A stretch of DNA of 64,000 bases from Vibrio ponticus (GCF_009938225.1 NZ_AP019657.1:2666001-2730000); one strand, 5' to 3'; positions 21,136 through 30,971 are shown, numbered from the stretch's first letter. Numbers and translations: made by a program. Notes: a model not told the origin generated them from the letters alone.

Positions 21136-21822
21136 TCATACCCTCGGATTTACTTTTCGCAATATCTTGGCGGTATATCTTTGGTGAGAGAAACGCTCTC
21201 CATGCTCTACCTGATTTAGTTGCAGCGCCAACACACCATTGAAGCTCGCCGTTTCAGTGACTAATGTATGGAACTCACCATTTTCGCCGCAAGGGTCCAC
21301 ATCGCTTGGTAATTCAGCCAGTAGAGTTTGATCGTACCAACGACCGCACAACTCTCTTGAGATTCGCGAGCTGTCTGCCGTAACCAGCATCGTTTGGATA
21401 CCTCTTGCAATTATCTCATCCGCTAACATTTTTGGTTCTTGGCCAAGCAGTGGGAAGACGCACTCCCACCCCGCTGGTTCGATATAGCTACGACGATAGT
21501 CGGCGATGCCATTACAAAACATGTCACCAAATGCCACACAACTAAACCCAAGCTTTGCGCCTCTTAAACCTTGGACGACTAGAGATTGATAAACCTCATT
21601 ACTCGGAAAGACTTCCGGCAATGCAATTTTCACTAGCGGTATTCCAAGCAAGTCTGCTTGCATCTCTACCACTTCGATCGGTGTCGCTTGGAAGGGAACT
21701 TCGTCTTCTAGGTAAGTGGTGAATAGACCAACAACATGATATTGGTCGCTGTCCATTAAGCGTTCTAAGGTAAGGGTTGAGTCTTTACCGGAAGACCAAC
21801 TAACGATGACGTTTTTCTTCAT
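21136..21822 (-). CDS. DUF71 / Dph6-like ATP-pyrophosphatase
   Basis: 228 residues. N-type ATP-pyrophosphatase fold: PP-loop VSWSSGKDSTLTLERL (about 7-22) and the family signature LPSDVDPCGENGEFHTLV (about 185-202). Eukaryotic relatives are diphthine-ammonia ligases; bacteria lack diphthamide, and comparative genomics of DUF71/COG2102 has proposed a role of bacterial members in B12 metabolism because they cluster with B12 transport genes. Here it lies directly downstream of btuB, 44 bases away with a terminator between. Activity is inferred from the fold; substrate is open. Confidence 0.82.
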   Translation of the reverse strand: MKKNVIVSWSSGKDSTLTLERLMDSDQYHVVGLFTTYLEDEVPFQATPIEVVEMQADLLGIPLVKIALPEVFPSNEVYQSLVVQGLRGAKLGFSCVAFGDMFCNGIADYRRSYIEPAGWECVFPLLGQEPKMLADEIIARGIQTMLVTADSSRISRELCGRWYDQTLLAELPSDVDPCGENGEFHTLVTETASFNGVLALQLNQVEHGERFSHQRYTAKILRKVNPRV

Positions 21823-21837
21823 TTTTATCTCGGACAG

Positions 21838-21863
21838 GAAAAAACCGCCCGAAGGCGGTTTTG
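21838..21863 (-). terminator. Terminator between btuB and the DUF71 gene
   Basis: Minus strand AAAACCGCC TTCG GGCGGTTTTTT, a stable UUCG-type hairpin with six T, just after the btuB stop. Confidence 0.88.
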
Positions 21864-21866
21864 GGA

Positions 21867-23675
21867 TTAGAATTGCATTGTTGCATTAACAAAAAATCGT
21901 CTTTCTGGAGCATTGTACCCAGGAGACGTTTGGTATTCTTTATCCATTAAATTGTCCACTCGACCTCTAACCACGAGCTCTGGACTAATCCAGTAACCAA
22001 CAGAAACATCCCACAGACTCAGTGAAGACATAATGTTTTCTGGGTCATAGCTTTCCTTCGGGCTACCAAGACGCTCTCCTGTGTAGGTATAAGTAACGTT
22101 GAAATCAAAATCACCATAAGAGCTATCAACCAACCATTTAAAGTTTTCATCTGCTCTCTTCGCTAATTTGGTACCACTAGAGTCTTGATGATCCTTGAAC
22201 TCTGCGATTAGTGTATGGCTTAACATTGCTGTATCAAACCCAACAATAACCTCTACACCTTTTAATTCTGCATCCACATTTAGTGGATACCATGGTGAGC
22301 CTTCATACCAAATAATCAGATTATCAACATCGTTGTCGTATACTGATAACTCTAAACTAAAGAGCTCATATTCGCCAAGGTAACCAACTTCTCTATTTAG
22401 CCCTTCTTCAGCCTCAAGATCTGGATTATTCGATAGGTCAGCATAGCTTGGAGCTTTAAATGAAGTGCCAATATTTACTCTTACTTGATGATTTTCATTA
22501 AAATGATATGCACCACCCAGTGACCATGTATTGTAGCTATCATATTCATCATGCTTATCGTGTCGTACTGCGCCAGTTAACTGCACGCCACCAAACGTCG
22601 CATCTGAAGACAAGTACGCCCCCATCGTATCTCTATGATCACCAGCCAAGCTATCAAGCCCCCAACCCATAGAGTCTTTCGAAAGCTCTTCTCTTCGCCA
22701 GTCAGCACCAGCGCCAAAATTAACGCTCTCGTTTAAATCGTAGAGATTAAAAAACTGGACTGTCGTCAAGTCGATATCCCGCACAGTACCCGCATTATCA
22801 GGCCCTTGAGCCTGCGAGTACTCAATAGATTCTATCGCTTGCTGATTTAGACGAAAAACTGAACTAAGGTTTTCACCTCGATACTCTATATCTCCGGTAA
22901 TGCTTAGATTCTTTGTTGAATTGTAGTACTTGCCACCTTGATTATATTGGGACAAGCTATCAATCCACATTACAGATAAATTGCCAAAAAAGTTTCCTGT
23001 AAGGTTGTTTGAATACGCTGCATATAGGTTTTGGTTTTCATAACCAAAATCCATTCCTGTACCTGATTCAATGATATCAAAGCCATCTGTAGACTCATAA
23101 CCACCAGCGAACTTCAAGCTACCTTCGTTCTCAAAAACTTTTTCAGCAACGAAGTTTCCTTCTCTTTGGCTGTCACTACCTGCTCCAATAGAAGCTTGCG
23201 CTCCATTCTTTGCAACTGTAGATTTTGTGATGATATTAATTACACCAGCAATAGCATCTGAACCATACAAAGCAGAACTAGCACCGCGGATAACCTCTAC
23301 TTGTTCGATCAGATTAACAGGTATGTAATTAAAAGAGACACCACCAGATGCACCCTGTATTCTAACGCCATCGACAAGAACTAGTACTTGGTCGCTGTTA
23401 TAGCCACGCATATAAATTGAAGCATTCTGACCTCGACCACCGTTTTGTGTTATTTCAATACCTGGAACTCGTTTTAATATATCAACGATAGATTTTGCTT
23501 GAATATCTTCAATTTCTTGCTTATCGATTACTGTTATCGATGCTGTTATATCTTTAATCGGCTGCTCAAAACGGTTCGCCGTGACCACAACCGTTTCATC
23601 GGCTGTTTCGGCTAGAGAATAAGGGGCGTAAGAAAGCAGTGACCCAACAGTCACAGCTAGAATAGAACGGTTCAT
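21867..23675 (-). CDS. btuB: TonB-dependent vitamin B12 outer-membrane receptor
   Basis: 602 residues, near the BtuB length. Signal peptide MNRSILAVTVGSLLSYAPYSLA, then the TonB box DETVVVTANRFE (about 26-37), plug domain with IVDILKRVPGIEITQNGGRG and VEVIRGASSALYGSDAIAGVINI (about 130-150), and a beta-barrel ending in the C-terminal Phe (NATMQF). Imports cobalamin across the outer membrane with TonB-ExbBD energy. Start ATG follows AGGAT. A cobalamin riboswitch precedes it, which confirms the substrate class. Confidence 0.95.
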   Translation of the reverse strand: MNRSILAVTVGSLLSYAPYSLAETADETVVVTANRFEQPIKDITASITVIDKQEIEDIQAKSIVDILKRVPGIEITQNGGRGQNASIYMRGYNSDQVLVLVDGVRIQGASGGVSFNYIPVNLIEQVEVIRGASSALYGSDAIAGVINIITKSTVAKNGAQASIGAGSDSQREGNFVAEKVFENEGSLKFAGGYESTDGFDIIESGTGMDFGYENQNLYAAYSNNLTGNFFGNLSVMWIDSLSQYNQGGKYYNSTKNLSITGDIEYRGENLSSVFRLNQQAIESIEYSQAQGPDNAGTVRDIDLTTVQFFNLYDLNESVNFGAGADWRREELSKDSMGWGLDSLAGDHRDTMGAYLSSDATFGGVQLTGAVRHDKHDEYDSYNTWSLGGAYHFNENHQVRVNIGTSFKAPSYADLSNNPDLEAEEGLNREVGYLGEYELFSLELSVYDNDVDNLIIWYEGSPWYPLNVDAELKGVEVIVGFDTAMLSHTLIAEFKDHQDSSGTKLAKRADENFKWLVDSSYGDFDFNVTYTYTGERLGSPKESYDPENIMSSLSLWDVSVGYWISPELVVRGRVDNLMDKEYQTSPGYNAPERRFFVNATMQF

Positions 23676-23737
23676 TTTTTTATCCTAAATCGCGTAAATC
23701 CTACTGAGCTGAAGGTTTGCTTCCAATAGTGTGCTCA

Positions 23738-23915
23738 GTTGCTGGCAGGTATTCGGACTTAAGAGCTTTACATCGTAATCTACTAACTCGACTTCCCACA
23801 CCATGCTAGGTGCAGTGTCTTATGAGAGTTCGTTCTCTATTACCGCTGCGCGTCAGTTCTGGATTTTCACCAGATTCCCTTTTCAGCCATCTATACTTCT
23901 AGATAGCACCAGCTT
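23738..23915 (-). ncRNA. Cobalamin riboswitch
   Basis: In the btuB leader on the minus strand: the conserved AAAAGGGAA and GGTGAAAATCC (about 23886 down to 23863), CTGACGCGCAGCGGTAAT (about 23840-23857), and the B12 box AGTCCGAATACCTGCCAGC (23741-23759). Binding of adenosylcobalamin should pair the leader so that btuB is shut off. The remaining leader reaches btuB ATG at 23675. Upstream to 24113 is shared with the divergent trmA promoter. Confidence 0.95.
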
Positions 23916-24113
23916 CGCAGAGATGGTATTGAACCGTTGGTTATTTGTCCAGCAAATATCTGATGGCGCTATAATTTAGTAACCATTGATAGAATTGATG
24001 TCTCATTTTATTACGCGAAAGTTTGCCCTGCGCCTTCGCAAAACTGGACATATGGTTGATATCGAATAAAATCTGCGCTCTTAACTAAAATGCACCATAC
24101 AAAGGTTATTACT

Positions 24114-25220
24114 ATGGCGAGTCTTGATGTAAATCCACAGCACTATCAGCAACAATTGGCTGAGAAAGTTGAACGTCTCAATGAGATGTTTGCTCAATAC
24201 AATGTGCCAGAGTTAGAAGTGTTTGAATCACCAGAGCAGCACTACCGTATGCGTGCAGAGTTTCGCGTGTGGCACGAAGGTGAAGACATGTACTACATCA
24301 TGTTTAACCAAGAAACTCGTGAAAAATACCGTGTTGATCAGTTCCCTGCCGCAAGCCGCCTAATCAATGATTTGATGCCATTACTAATGGAAGCAATGAA
24401 AGATAACGAGTCACTGCGTCGTAAGCTATTCCAAGTTGACTTCCTATCGACACTGAGCGGCGAAGTTCTGGTTTCTCTGCTTTACCATCGTCAACTGGAT
24501 GATGCGTGGATTACTGAAGCAAAAGCACTCAAACAACGCCTAAACGATGAAGGTTTCAACCTAAACCTGATCGGTCGTGCGCGTAAAATGAAGATCGTTC
24601 TCGACCAGGACTTCGTAGTAGAGAAGCTGGATGTTAATGGTAAGCCGTATATCTACCAACAAGTTGAGAACAGCTTTACCCAACCTAACGCTAAAGTCGC
24701 CACCAAAATGCTAGAGTGGGCGGTCGACTGTACGCAAGACAGCGAAGGTGACTTACTTGAACTTTACTGTGGTAACGGCAACTTCTCTTTGGCGTTGGCG
24801 CAAAACTTTAACCGCGTACTGGCGACAGAACTAGCGAAACCATCGGTTGAGTCTGCGCAGTACAACATCGCGGCTAACAAGATCGATAACGTACAAATTA
24901 TTCGTCTGTCTGCGGAGGAGTTTACCCAAGCGATTGAAGGTCAACGTGAGTTCCGTCGTTTGAAAGATGCGGGTATCGATTTAAACAGCTACAACTGCAA
25001 CACCATCTTTGTTGATCCACCGCGTTCGGGTATGGATATTGATACGTGTAAGATGGTGCAAGGTTACGAGCGCGTGCTTTACATCTCTTGTAATCCAGAG
25101 ACATTGAAAGAGAACTTAGATGTGCTAAGTGAAACGCATAAAGTAACCCGTTTCGCTCTGTTCGATCAGTTCCCATATACCCACCATATGGAAGCGGGTG
25201 TGATGCTTGAACGTAAGTAA
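24114..25220 (+). CDS. trmA: tRNA (uracil(54)-C5)-methyltransferase
   Basis: 368 residues from ATG 24114; an ATG eight codons upstream is less likely since AAAGG sits before 24114 and the E. coli alignment starts there. Makes T54 in the T-loop of tRNAs (and a site in tmRNA) using SAM. Motifs: [12 protein letters not shown], the SAM site [16 protein letters not shown] (about 215), [11 protein letters not shown] (about 300), and the nucleophile Cys in [10 protein letters not shown] (about 325). No RNA-binding TRAM domain or Fe-S cysteines, as expected for TrmA rather than RlmC/D. Divergent from btuB, convergent with yijD. Confidence 0.97.
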   Translation: MASLDVNPQHYQQQLAEKVERLNEMFAQYNVPELEVFESPEQHYRMRAEFRVWHEGEDMYYIMFNQETREKYRVDQFPAASRLINDLMPLLMEAMKDNESLRRKLFQVDFLSTLSGEVLVSLLYHRQLDDAWITEAKALKQRLNDEGFNLNLIGRARKMKIVLDQDFVVEKLDVNGKPYIYQQVENSFTQPNAKVATKMLEWAVDCTQDSEGDLLELYCGNGNFSLALAQNFNRVLATELAKPSVESAQYNIAANKIDNVQIIRLSAEEFTQAIEGQREFRRLKDAGIDLNSYNCNTIFVDPPRSGMDIDTCKMVQGYERVLYISCNPETLKENLDVLSETHKVTRFALFDQFPYTHHMEAGVMLERK

Positions 25221-25252
25221 CGAATAACCGTTCAACGTTCAATTATAGCGAT

Positions 25253-25282
25253 AAAAAAACGAGCCCTTAGGCTCGTTTTTTT
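25253..25282. terminator. Bidirectional terminator between trmA and yijD
   Basis: AAAAAAACGAGCC CTTA GGCTCGTTTTTTT with long A and T runs on both sides. Confidence 0.9.
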
Positions 25283-25286
25283 GTGC

Positions 25287-25673
25287 TTATTCAGCGACTT
25301 TTTCTTCTTTCTTAGACATATAGCCAAGTTTCTTACCAATCCATAGCATCAGTAACATTGATACCATAATGGCAAAGAAGTTAGAGCCTGCTTCTGGGTA
25401 TTGAGCTTTTAAGAAAGCCGAGTGTCCAAATGCACCGACAAAGAAACACGCCAGTCCTACTAGAGGGATGTCCTCAGAAACTGGGTTAGTTAGATACTCT
25501 TTGTATAGCGCTTGAACAGCCAATACCAGCGCAATGATTGGGAAAATTGAGAAACTAACCTCACTCATTGTTAGCCATGAAAGCAATGAGTCACCACACA
25601 TACCTGCAATTAGAGCAAGAACCAGTGTTTTCTTTTCCGAACCATGATTAATTGGATTATTTTCATTAGACAT
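25287..25673 (-). CDS. yijD: Inner-membrane protein YijD (DUF1422)
   Basis: 128 residues with four hydrophobic segments (LVLALIAGMCGDSLLSWL; FSIFPIIALVLAVQALY; LVGLACFFVGAFGHSAF; FAIMVSMLLMLWIGKKL) and a charged tail EEKVAE like E. coli YijD. Function unknown. Its ATG overlaps the fabR stop by one base (TAATG), so translation is coupled to fabR and a link with membrane lipid control is possible but unproven. Confidence 0.85.
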   Translation of the reverse strand: MSNENNPINHGSEKKTLVLALIAGMCGDSLLSWLTMSEVSFSIFPIIALVLAVQALYKEYLTNPVSEDIPLVGLACFFVGAFGHSAFLKAQYPEAGSNFFAIMVSMLLMLWIGKKLGYMSKKEEKVAE

Positions 25674-26314
25674 TAATCTATCCCGCCTTTTAGTCGGTTA
25701 CGTTCACGTTCTTTGCGATACCAATAAGCCCCTTTGGCTATCATTCGCAACTGCATGATCAAACGTTCAGCTAAAATTTCACGCTCACGTCGATCGAGAT
25801 CTAGAGCTTCCGCGCCTGAACTGAATACTAATGTGACTGACGCTTCTGCTTGGGTGAAGGCTTCGTCGCGGCTCATTCCTGTACTGATCAAAAATTCGGT
25901 TAATTCAGCCGCAAAATGCTGAATTTCTCGCGCTACAGCGGTTCGGAAAGCAAAAGAGGTTCCTGAGCGTTCTCGTAGTAATAAACGAAAAACGTTAGGG
26001 CTACTCTCGATGAATTCCATAAAGGTTTCCACAGAGGTACGAATGACACTGCCCTCTTTGACAATCCGTTGACGAGCTTGACGCATCAATTGACGCAGCA
26101 ACAAGCCACCTTCATCGACCATGGTTAATCCTAGCTCATCCATATCCTTAAAGTGACGATAAAATGAGGTAGGAGCAATTCCCGCTTCACGCGCGACTTC
26201 CCGAAGACTTAAATTTGAGAAGCTTCGGTCTGCACTCAACTGATTGAATGCGGCATCAATTAATGAACGACGCGTTTTCTCTTTCTGCTGCGCGCGAATT
26301 CCCATGGTTTTCAT
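25673..26314 (-). CDS. fabR: TetR-family regulator FabR
   Basis: 213 residues. Represses unsaturated fatty acid genes (fabA, fabB) in response to the acyl pool. The HTH domain (about 1-55) shows [20 protein letters not shown] and [44 protein letters not shown] in the ligand domain is nearly as in E. coli. The start may be the first or the fourth codon (both ATG; E. coli FabR begins at the second). Operon with yijD; divergent from sthA. Confidence 0.95.
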   Translation of the reverse strand: MKTMGIRAQQKEKTRRSLIDAAFNQLSADRSFSNLSLREVAREAGIAPTSFYRHFKDMDELGLTMVDEGGLLLRQLMRQARQRIVKEGSVIRTSVETFMEFIESSPNVFRLLLRERSGTSFAFRTAVAREIQHFAAELTEFLISTGMSRDEAFTQAEASVTLVFSSGAEALDLDRREREILAERLIMQLRMIAKGAYWYRKERERNRLKGGID

Positions 26315-26488
26315 GTTCTACTTTCTACTTTTCCTGACAAGGGATTCCCTAATATACAATGATTCTCCTTATGACTTAAGCCTTTCCTCGCTAGGGTGAA
26401 ATAAACCCCAGTTGGGTAGCAAATACAATCCTTTCTCCTCAAATTAGAGATCTCACACAGAGTAAAAACGACAAATTTCATCTGTTCC

Positions 26489-26500
26489 ACGTGATCACGT
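26489..26500. promoter_or_regulatory. Perfect 12-base palindrome between fabR and sthA
   Basis: ACGTGATCACGT, perfectly symmetric, in the 278-base divergent region. It does not fit the CRP or FNR consensus. It may be an operator for fabR or sthA; the binding protein is unknown. Confidence 0.35.
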
Positions 26501-26592
26501 CGACTCTCTAGTGTGACAAACATTTACCCACAGCGAGAAATCGTTAAAATCACGCTAAAGCAATGTTAAAACAGTATAACAAGGAATAAGTT

Positions 26593-27993
26593 ATGGCCGT
26601 AAGCAATCATTTTGATGTCATTGTAATAGGGAGCGGACCTGGCGGCGAAGGAGCCGCAATGGGGCTGACTAAAGCCGGTCTTAACGTCGCAATCATAGAA
26701 AAAGAGAGCAGTGTTGGGGGCGGTTGTACACACTGGGGAACCATTCCTTCAAAAGCACTTCGTCATGCTGTCAGTCGTATCATTGAATTTAACAACAACC
26801 CATTATTTTGCAAAAATAACACCAGCTTACACTCCACCTTCTCCAATATCCTCAACCACGCCAAAACTGTCATTGATAAACAGACTCGTCTTCGCCAAGG
26901 CTTCTACGACCGTAACGAATGTACACTCCTATTTGGCGCAGCCCGCTTCACCGACAGTCATACGGTTGCGGTCATGCAGAGTGATGGTAGCGAAGAGGTA
27001 TACACTGCCGATAAATTCGTGATTGCAACTGGCTCTCGCCCGTATCGCCCAGAAAATGTCGACTTTAACCATGAACGCATCTACGACAGTGATTCCATTC
27101 TCAGCCTTAAACACGACCCTCGCCATATCATTATTTATGGCGCGGGCGTAATTGGCTGTGAGTATGCCTCTATCTTTCGTGGACTTGGGGTTAAAACCGA
27201 TCTAATCAATACACGAGATCGCCTACTGAGCTTCTTAGATAATGAAGTCTCTGATGCCCTTTCTTATCACTTTTGGAATAGTGGCGTGGTGATTCGTAAT
27301 GACGAAACTTACGAACAAATTGAAGGGACCGAAGATGGCGTGATTGTCCATCTACAATCCGGTAAGAAGATGAAGGCGGACTGTATCCTATACGCCAATG
27401 GCCGCACAGGTAATACAGAAAAACTCAATCTTGCCGCACTAGGACTTGCCGCCGACTCTCGCGGTCAGTTAAAGGTTAACAGCAATTATCAAACTGAAGT
27501 CGAACATGTGTTTGCTGTGGGTGATGTGATTGGTTACCCAAGTTTAGCAAGTGCCGCTTATGACCAAGGTCGATTCGTCGCCCAAGCGATCACTAAAGGG
27601 CAAGCGGAAAACCACCTTATTGACGATATTCCAACCGGGATCTACACCATTCCTGAAATCAGCTCAGTGGGTAAAACCGAGCAAGAACTGACTGCCGCTA
27701 AAGTACCTTATGAAGTAGGTCGATCGTCTTTCAAACACCTTGCTCGTGCACAAATTGCGGGTAAAGATATTGGTAGCTTAAAGATTCTCTTCCATCGCGA
27801 GACGAAAGAAATCCTAGGCATCCATTGTTTTGGTGAGCGTGCTGCGGAAATCATCCATATCGGGCAAGCCATTATGGAGCAAAAAGGCGAAGCGAATACC
27901 ATTGAGTATTTCGTCAATACCACATTCAACTATCCGACGATGGCTGAAGCTTATCGCGTAGCCGCACTAAATGGCTTAAATCGACTGTTTTAA
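26593..27993 (+). CDS. sthA: Soluble pyridine nucleotide transhydrogenase
   Basis: 466 residues. FAD flavoprotein moving hydride between NADPH and NAD. FAD site [18 protein letters not shown] (about 9-26); the region of the redox cysteines in lipoamide dehydrogenases reads [15 protein letters not shown], with the second Cys replaced, the normal condition in SthA; NAD(P) fold [16 protein letters not shown] (about 178); dimer domain ends with [23 protein letters not shown] 26593 follows AAGGAATAAGTT. Alone, ended by a terminator shared with dinF. Confidence 0.97.
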   Translation: MAVSNHFDVIVIGSGPGGEGAAMGLTKAGLNVAIIEKESSVGGGCTHWGTIPSKALRHAVSRIIEFNNNPLFCKNNTSLHSTFSNILNHAKTVIDKQTRLRQGFYDRNECTLLFGAARFTDSHTVAVMQSDGSEEVYTADKFVIATGSRPYRPENVDFNHERIYDSDSILSLKHDPRHIIIYGAGVIGCEYASIFRGLGVKTDLINTRDRLLSFLDNEVSDALSYHFWNSGVVIRNDETYEQIEGTEDGVIVHLQSGKKMKADCILYANGRTGNTEKLNLAALGLAADSRGQLKVNSNYQTEVEHVFAVGDVIGYPSLASAAYDQGRFVAQAITKGQAENHLIDDIPTGIYTIPEISSVGKTEQELTAAKVPYEVGRSSFKHLARAQIAGKDIGSLKILFHRETKEILGIHCFGERAAEIIHIGQAIMEQKGEANTIEYFVNTTFNYPTMAEAYRVAALNGLNRLF

Positions 27994-28012
27994 TCGACGG
28001 TGATACGTCCGT

Positions 28013-28039
28013 AAAAAGCCGCTTTAATCAGCGGCTTTT
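28013..28039. terminator. Bidirectional terminator between sthA and dinF
   Basis: AAAAAGCCGC TTTAATCA GCGGCTTTT; stem of about nine pairs. Confidence 0.8.
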
Positions 28040-28049
28040 CATTGTAAGC

Positions 28050-29405
28050 TTACGCAAGAAAACGGTCTTTCTGCCACTGGTAAGCCAATACTATCGCTAA
28101 AGTAATACCTCTCATCGCCATAAAACTGAGCATCGCCAGCCATAATGCGTGATTCTCAAGATCAGAGAACAAGTAAAACATCGCAAAGAAGCAGCTTGTG
28201 GCAACAAACATACCGTTTCGCATCTCTCGCCCTTTCGTCGCGCCAATAAAAATGCCATCCAATAGAAAGCACCACATGGAGACAAGCGGCATTGCCACCA
28301 ACCAAGGCAAATAATTCAAAGCGGTATCATGAACCGAATCAATATCCGTGATCAAATTGATCAACCCTGATCCTGCCGCAGCAAAAATGACTGTCAATGT
28401 GGTACAGATAATGAAGCTCCAGAAAAACGTCCCTACTAATGACTGAGATAGCTGTTGTCGATCTTTTGCGCCAATCGCCTTACCAACCATCGCCTCCATT
28501 GCATAGGCAAACCCATCCATGCCATAGGAAATCAACATCAGAAAACTCATCAAAACAGCATTAGCGGCAACGATTTCATCACCGAAGCTCGCCCCCTGAA
28601 AAGTCATAAAGGTAAATGTCGCCTGTAAGCATAAGGAACGCAAAAAGATATCTCGATTAAGCTTCACAAAACGCATAATGCCATTAGAGGTCTCTTTCAA
28701 CAGTGAGAAAAACGCCGGCAGTTGCTGCTTTCTCCACGTGTGGGCGACGCATAAAAGACCAAAACTTGCTCCGGAATAATCCGCAATAACCGAAGCGAGC
28801 GCCGCTCCTTCCACCTTCCAACCAAAGCCAATAACAAATAGGATATCGAGCAGGATATTGGTTAGGTTAGTAATGATCACCATCCACATCGGTGCTTTGG
28901 CATTCTGCGTACCAAGCAACCAACCCAATAGTACAAAGTTTGCCAATGCAGCAGGCGCACTCCAAATACGCACAGTGAAGTATTGCTCAGCATAGTGCTT
29001 CACTTCCGCACTGGCATCACTGTAATTGAAGATAAAATCGCTGAGCCAAGGGTGTAACGCTAAGATACAGCAAGCAAAACCCAACGCCATCATTAGACCT
29101 TGGACAAAAACAAGACCAAGTTGATGACGTTCACTGGCACCGCATGCTTGAGCGGCTAACCCTGTCGTCGACATGCGTAAAAAGCCGAGTAGCCAGAAAG
29201 TCACACTGATCACCATGCCACCTAACGCGACACCGCCTAAATACCAGGCATGCTCCAAATGACCAATCACCGCGGCATCGACCAAACCGAGTAGCGGAAC
29301 CGTCACATTAGATAGCACCATAGGAATCGCGAGCGATAGCACTTGCTTATGCATCGCTCGATTAGAAAGAGTTTGAAAAATATCCACGAAATTACTACTT
29401 TGCAC
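28050..29405 (-). CDS. dinF: MATE-family exporter DinF
   Basis: 451 residues, twelve predicted membrane segments. MATE exporters expel organic cations against Na or H gradients. Closest to DinF: ALPMVLSN-type start LAIPMVLSNVTVPLLGLVDAAVIGHL, FLRMSTTGLAAQA, LLGWLLGTQNAKAPM, GFAYAMEAMVGKAIGA and DGIFIGATKGREMRNGM match E. coli DinF. The frame starts at GTG 29405; GTG 29387 or ATG 29354 are other choices. In E. coli dinF is directly downstream of lexA and SOS-induced; here a methyltransferase gene with its own Fur-type site lies between, 25 bases before dinF. Confidence 0.9.
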   Translation of the reverse strand: MQSSNFVDIFQTLSNRAMHKQVLSLAIPMVLSNVTVPLLGLVDAAVIGHLEHAWYLGGVALGGMVISVTFWLLGFLRMSTTGLAAQACGASERHQLGLVFVQGLMMALGFACCILALHPWLSDFIFNYSDASAEVKHYAEQYFTVRIWSAPAALANFVLLGWLLGTQNAKAPMWMVIITNLTNILLDILFVIGFGWKVEGAALASVIADYSGASFGLLCVAHTWRKQQLPAFFSLLKETSNGIMRFVKLNRDIFLRSLCLQATFTFMTFQGASFGDEIVAANAVLMSFLMLISYGMDGFAYAMEAMVGKAIGAKDRQQLSQSLVGTFFWSFIICTTLTVIFAAAGSGLINLITDIDSVHDTALNYLPWLVAMPLVSMWCFLLDGIFIGATKGREMRNGMFVATSCFFAMFYLFSDLENHALWLAMLSFMAMRGITLAIVLAYQWQKDRFLA

Positions 29406-29430
29406 TCAAGATGCGCAAAGTGTAACTGGA

Positions 29431-30249
29431 TCACCAGCGAAGCAGAACTACTACTGGCGTGAGACGACGTTTAATCGCTGAAAAATTAGTTAATAGACGC
29501 TGCCACCACTTCCAGCGGTGACAATGTTTATCTAAAGGAGAAAAGATCCTCACTCGGCGGAGCCATGGTAGGTATTGCAGCATCGCATCTCGAGCCGACT
29601 CGTAGCCGTGAGCGTATTGTCCAGAGCCCATTCCTTGTCCGAGTTTAGTCTGGCTTAAATCTCCAGCGAGAACGAGACAGGCTCGGGCATCATCAAAATG
29701 GCGTCCAAGTGCTTGAACAAAACTCGCGACTTGAGGCTGCTGAATATCGAGCAATGCGTGTTCACACACCAACATTACTGGTGCTTTTTCAGGAATATTC
29801 AGCTCATCGAGCCATGAAAGTTCAGTCACACTGCCGCACTGGTGATGATAACGCTCACTATTGTGGAACAGCTTCTGTCTCCACAGTAAGTTTTCAGTGA
29901 CATCTAACTCTATCCAATGGCATAAGCCATTGTCGACCCGATAAAAGCGCGTATCGAGACCGGCGCCGACATTAATAATCCAGCCATCAGGGTTTTGTTT
30001 AAGGAAGGCGTTCACTTGCTCATCACATAACTGAGTGAGTGTGGCATGTAGGAGTTGCTTTTGAGCGATATCACCTGAAAAACACTCTGGGGCGAGCTTA
30101 CAGCGGTGACACGCACTGGCGGCGATTGGATCGTAAACCAAGCCATCATCAGCCAAACTCTCTCGGCTGCGAAACCATAATGGCTGTAGCAAATTCGCTG
30201 GGATCTGATAGCGAGTTTTAGGGGGTCGTTGCGGGCCAGCCATTATCAT
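29431..30249 (-). CDS. LCMT-like class I SAM-dependent methyltransferase
   Basis: 272 residues. The SAM site INVGAGLDTRFYRVDNG (about 92-108) and IELDVTENLLWRQKL (about 113-127) are typical of the leucine-carboxyl-methyltransferase/PPM family (TcmP-like O-methyltransferases); VCEHALLDI follows near 161. A CHRCKLAPECF segment (about 47-57) holds three Cys and could bind a metal. Start ATG 30249 follows GGAAG; an ATG two codons on is possible. Directly behind a Fur-box-like site and ahead of dinF. Substrate unknown; Fur control suggests an iron-related small molecule such as a siderophore, which is inference. Confidence 0.8.
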   Translation of the reverse strand: MIMAGPQRPPKTRYQIPANLLQPLWFRSRESLADDGLVYDPIAASACHRCKLAPECFSGDIAQKQLLHATLTQLCDEQVNAFLKQNPDGWIINVGAGLDTRFYRVDNGLCHWIELDVTENLLWRQKLFHNSERYHHQCGSVTELSWLDELNIPEKAPVMLVCEHALLDIQQPQVASFVQALGRHFDDARACLVLAGDLSQTKLGQGMGSGQYAHGYESARDAMLQYLPWLRRVRIFSPLDKHCHRWKWWQRLLTNFSAIKRRLTPVVVLLRW

Positions 30250-30275
30250 CTTCCTTAATTAGCAATAATAAAGAT

Positions 30276-30294
30276 GATAATGAATATCAATTAG
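30276..30294 (-). promoter_or_regulatory. Fur box before the LCMT-like gene
   Basis: GATAATGAATATCAATTAG on the plus strand matches GATAATGATAATCATTATC at 13 of 19 bases, 26 bases before the ATG. It lies just after the lexA terminator, so the methyltransferase (and perhaps dinF) should be repressed by iron-loaded Fur. Confidence 0.65.
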
Positions 30295-30330
30295 AAAAAC
30301 AAGCTAATGATAATCTTTCTCATTAGCTTG
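30295..30330 (-). terminator. lexA terminator
   Basis: Perfect eleven-base stem CAAGCTAATGA / TCATTAGCTTG with a nine-base loop and TTTTTCT after it on the minus strand, ten bases after the lexA stop. It separates lexA from the downstream genes. Confidence 0.8.
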
Positions 30331-30340
30331 CAGTTAATAA

Positions 30341-30964
30341 TTACATCCAATCGGTGTTACGAATAATACCCACCGCAATGCCTTCAATCGCTAAGTGCTG
30401 GCTGGTTAGATCCACTTTGATTGGTTCAAATTCTTGGTTTTCTGCATGTAGCAGCACGGTAGAGCCTTTACGTTCTAAACGCTTAACGGTCACATCATCG
30501 TCTACACGGGCAACCACAACTTGTCCATCTCGTACATCTTGGGTTTTATGCACAGCAAGCAGATCGCCATCCATAATACCGATATCTTTCATCGACTCGC
30601 CGTTAACTCGCAGTAAAAAGTCTGCCTGTGGCTTAAACATGCTTGGATCCACTTGATAGTGAGCTTCAACATGCTCTTGCGCCAAAATAGGCTCACCAGC
30701 AGCAACTTGACCAATAAGAGGCAAACCTTGAGCATCGTTTGCCGCATCATCTGTGAGCAGAATACGGATACCACGAGAGGCACCAGGAATAATTTCAATC
30801 GCTTGCTTACGAGCAAGTGCTTTCAGATGTTCTTCAGCGGCGTTCGCTGAACGAAAACCGAGTTCTTTTGCGATTTCAGCACGCGTTGGCGGCATGCCGG
30901 TATCATCAATTTTACTTTTGATTAAATCAAAAACTTGTTGCTGGCGGGGCGTTAACGGCTTCAT
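30341..30964 (-). CDS. lexA: SOS repressor LexA
   Basis: 207 residues. N-terminal winged helix ([40 protein letters not shown]), self-cleavage site Ala-Gly in [11 protein letters not shown] (about 84-85), catalytic Ser in [12 protein letters not shown] (about 120) and Lys in DVTVKRLER (about 157). RecA filaments trigger cleavage on DNA damage and release the SOS regulon. Two LexA boxes in its own promoter show self-repression. Ended by its own terminator. Confidence 0.98.
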   Translation of the reverse strand: MKPLTPRQQQVFDLIKSKIDDTGMPPTRAEIAKELGFRSANAAEEHLKALARKQAIEIIPGASRGIRILLTDDAANDAQGLPLIGQVAAGEPILAQEHVEAHYQVDPSMFKPQADFLLRVNGESMKDIGIMDGDLLAVHKTQDVRDGQVVVARVDDDVTVKRLERKGSTVLLHAENQEFEPIKVDLTSQHLAIEGIAVGIIRNTDWM

Positions 30965-30971
30965 AAGTCAC

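Noticed and set aside
24922..25242. 106-codon open frame antisense to trmA
   Set aside because: Shadow of trmA in another frame, without ribosome site or recognisable family.
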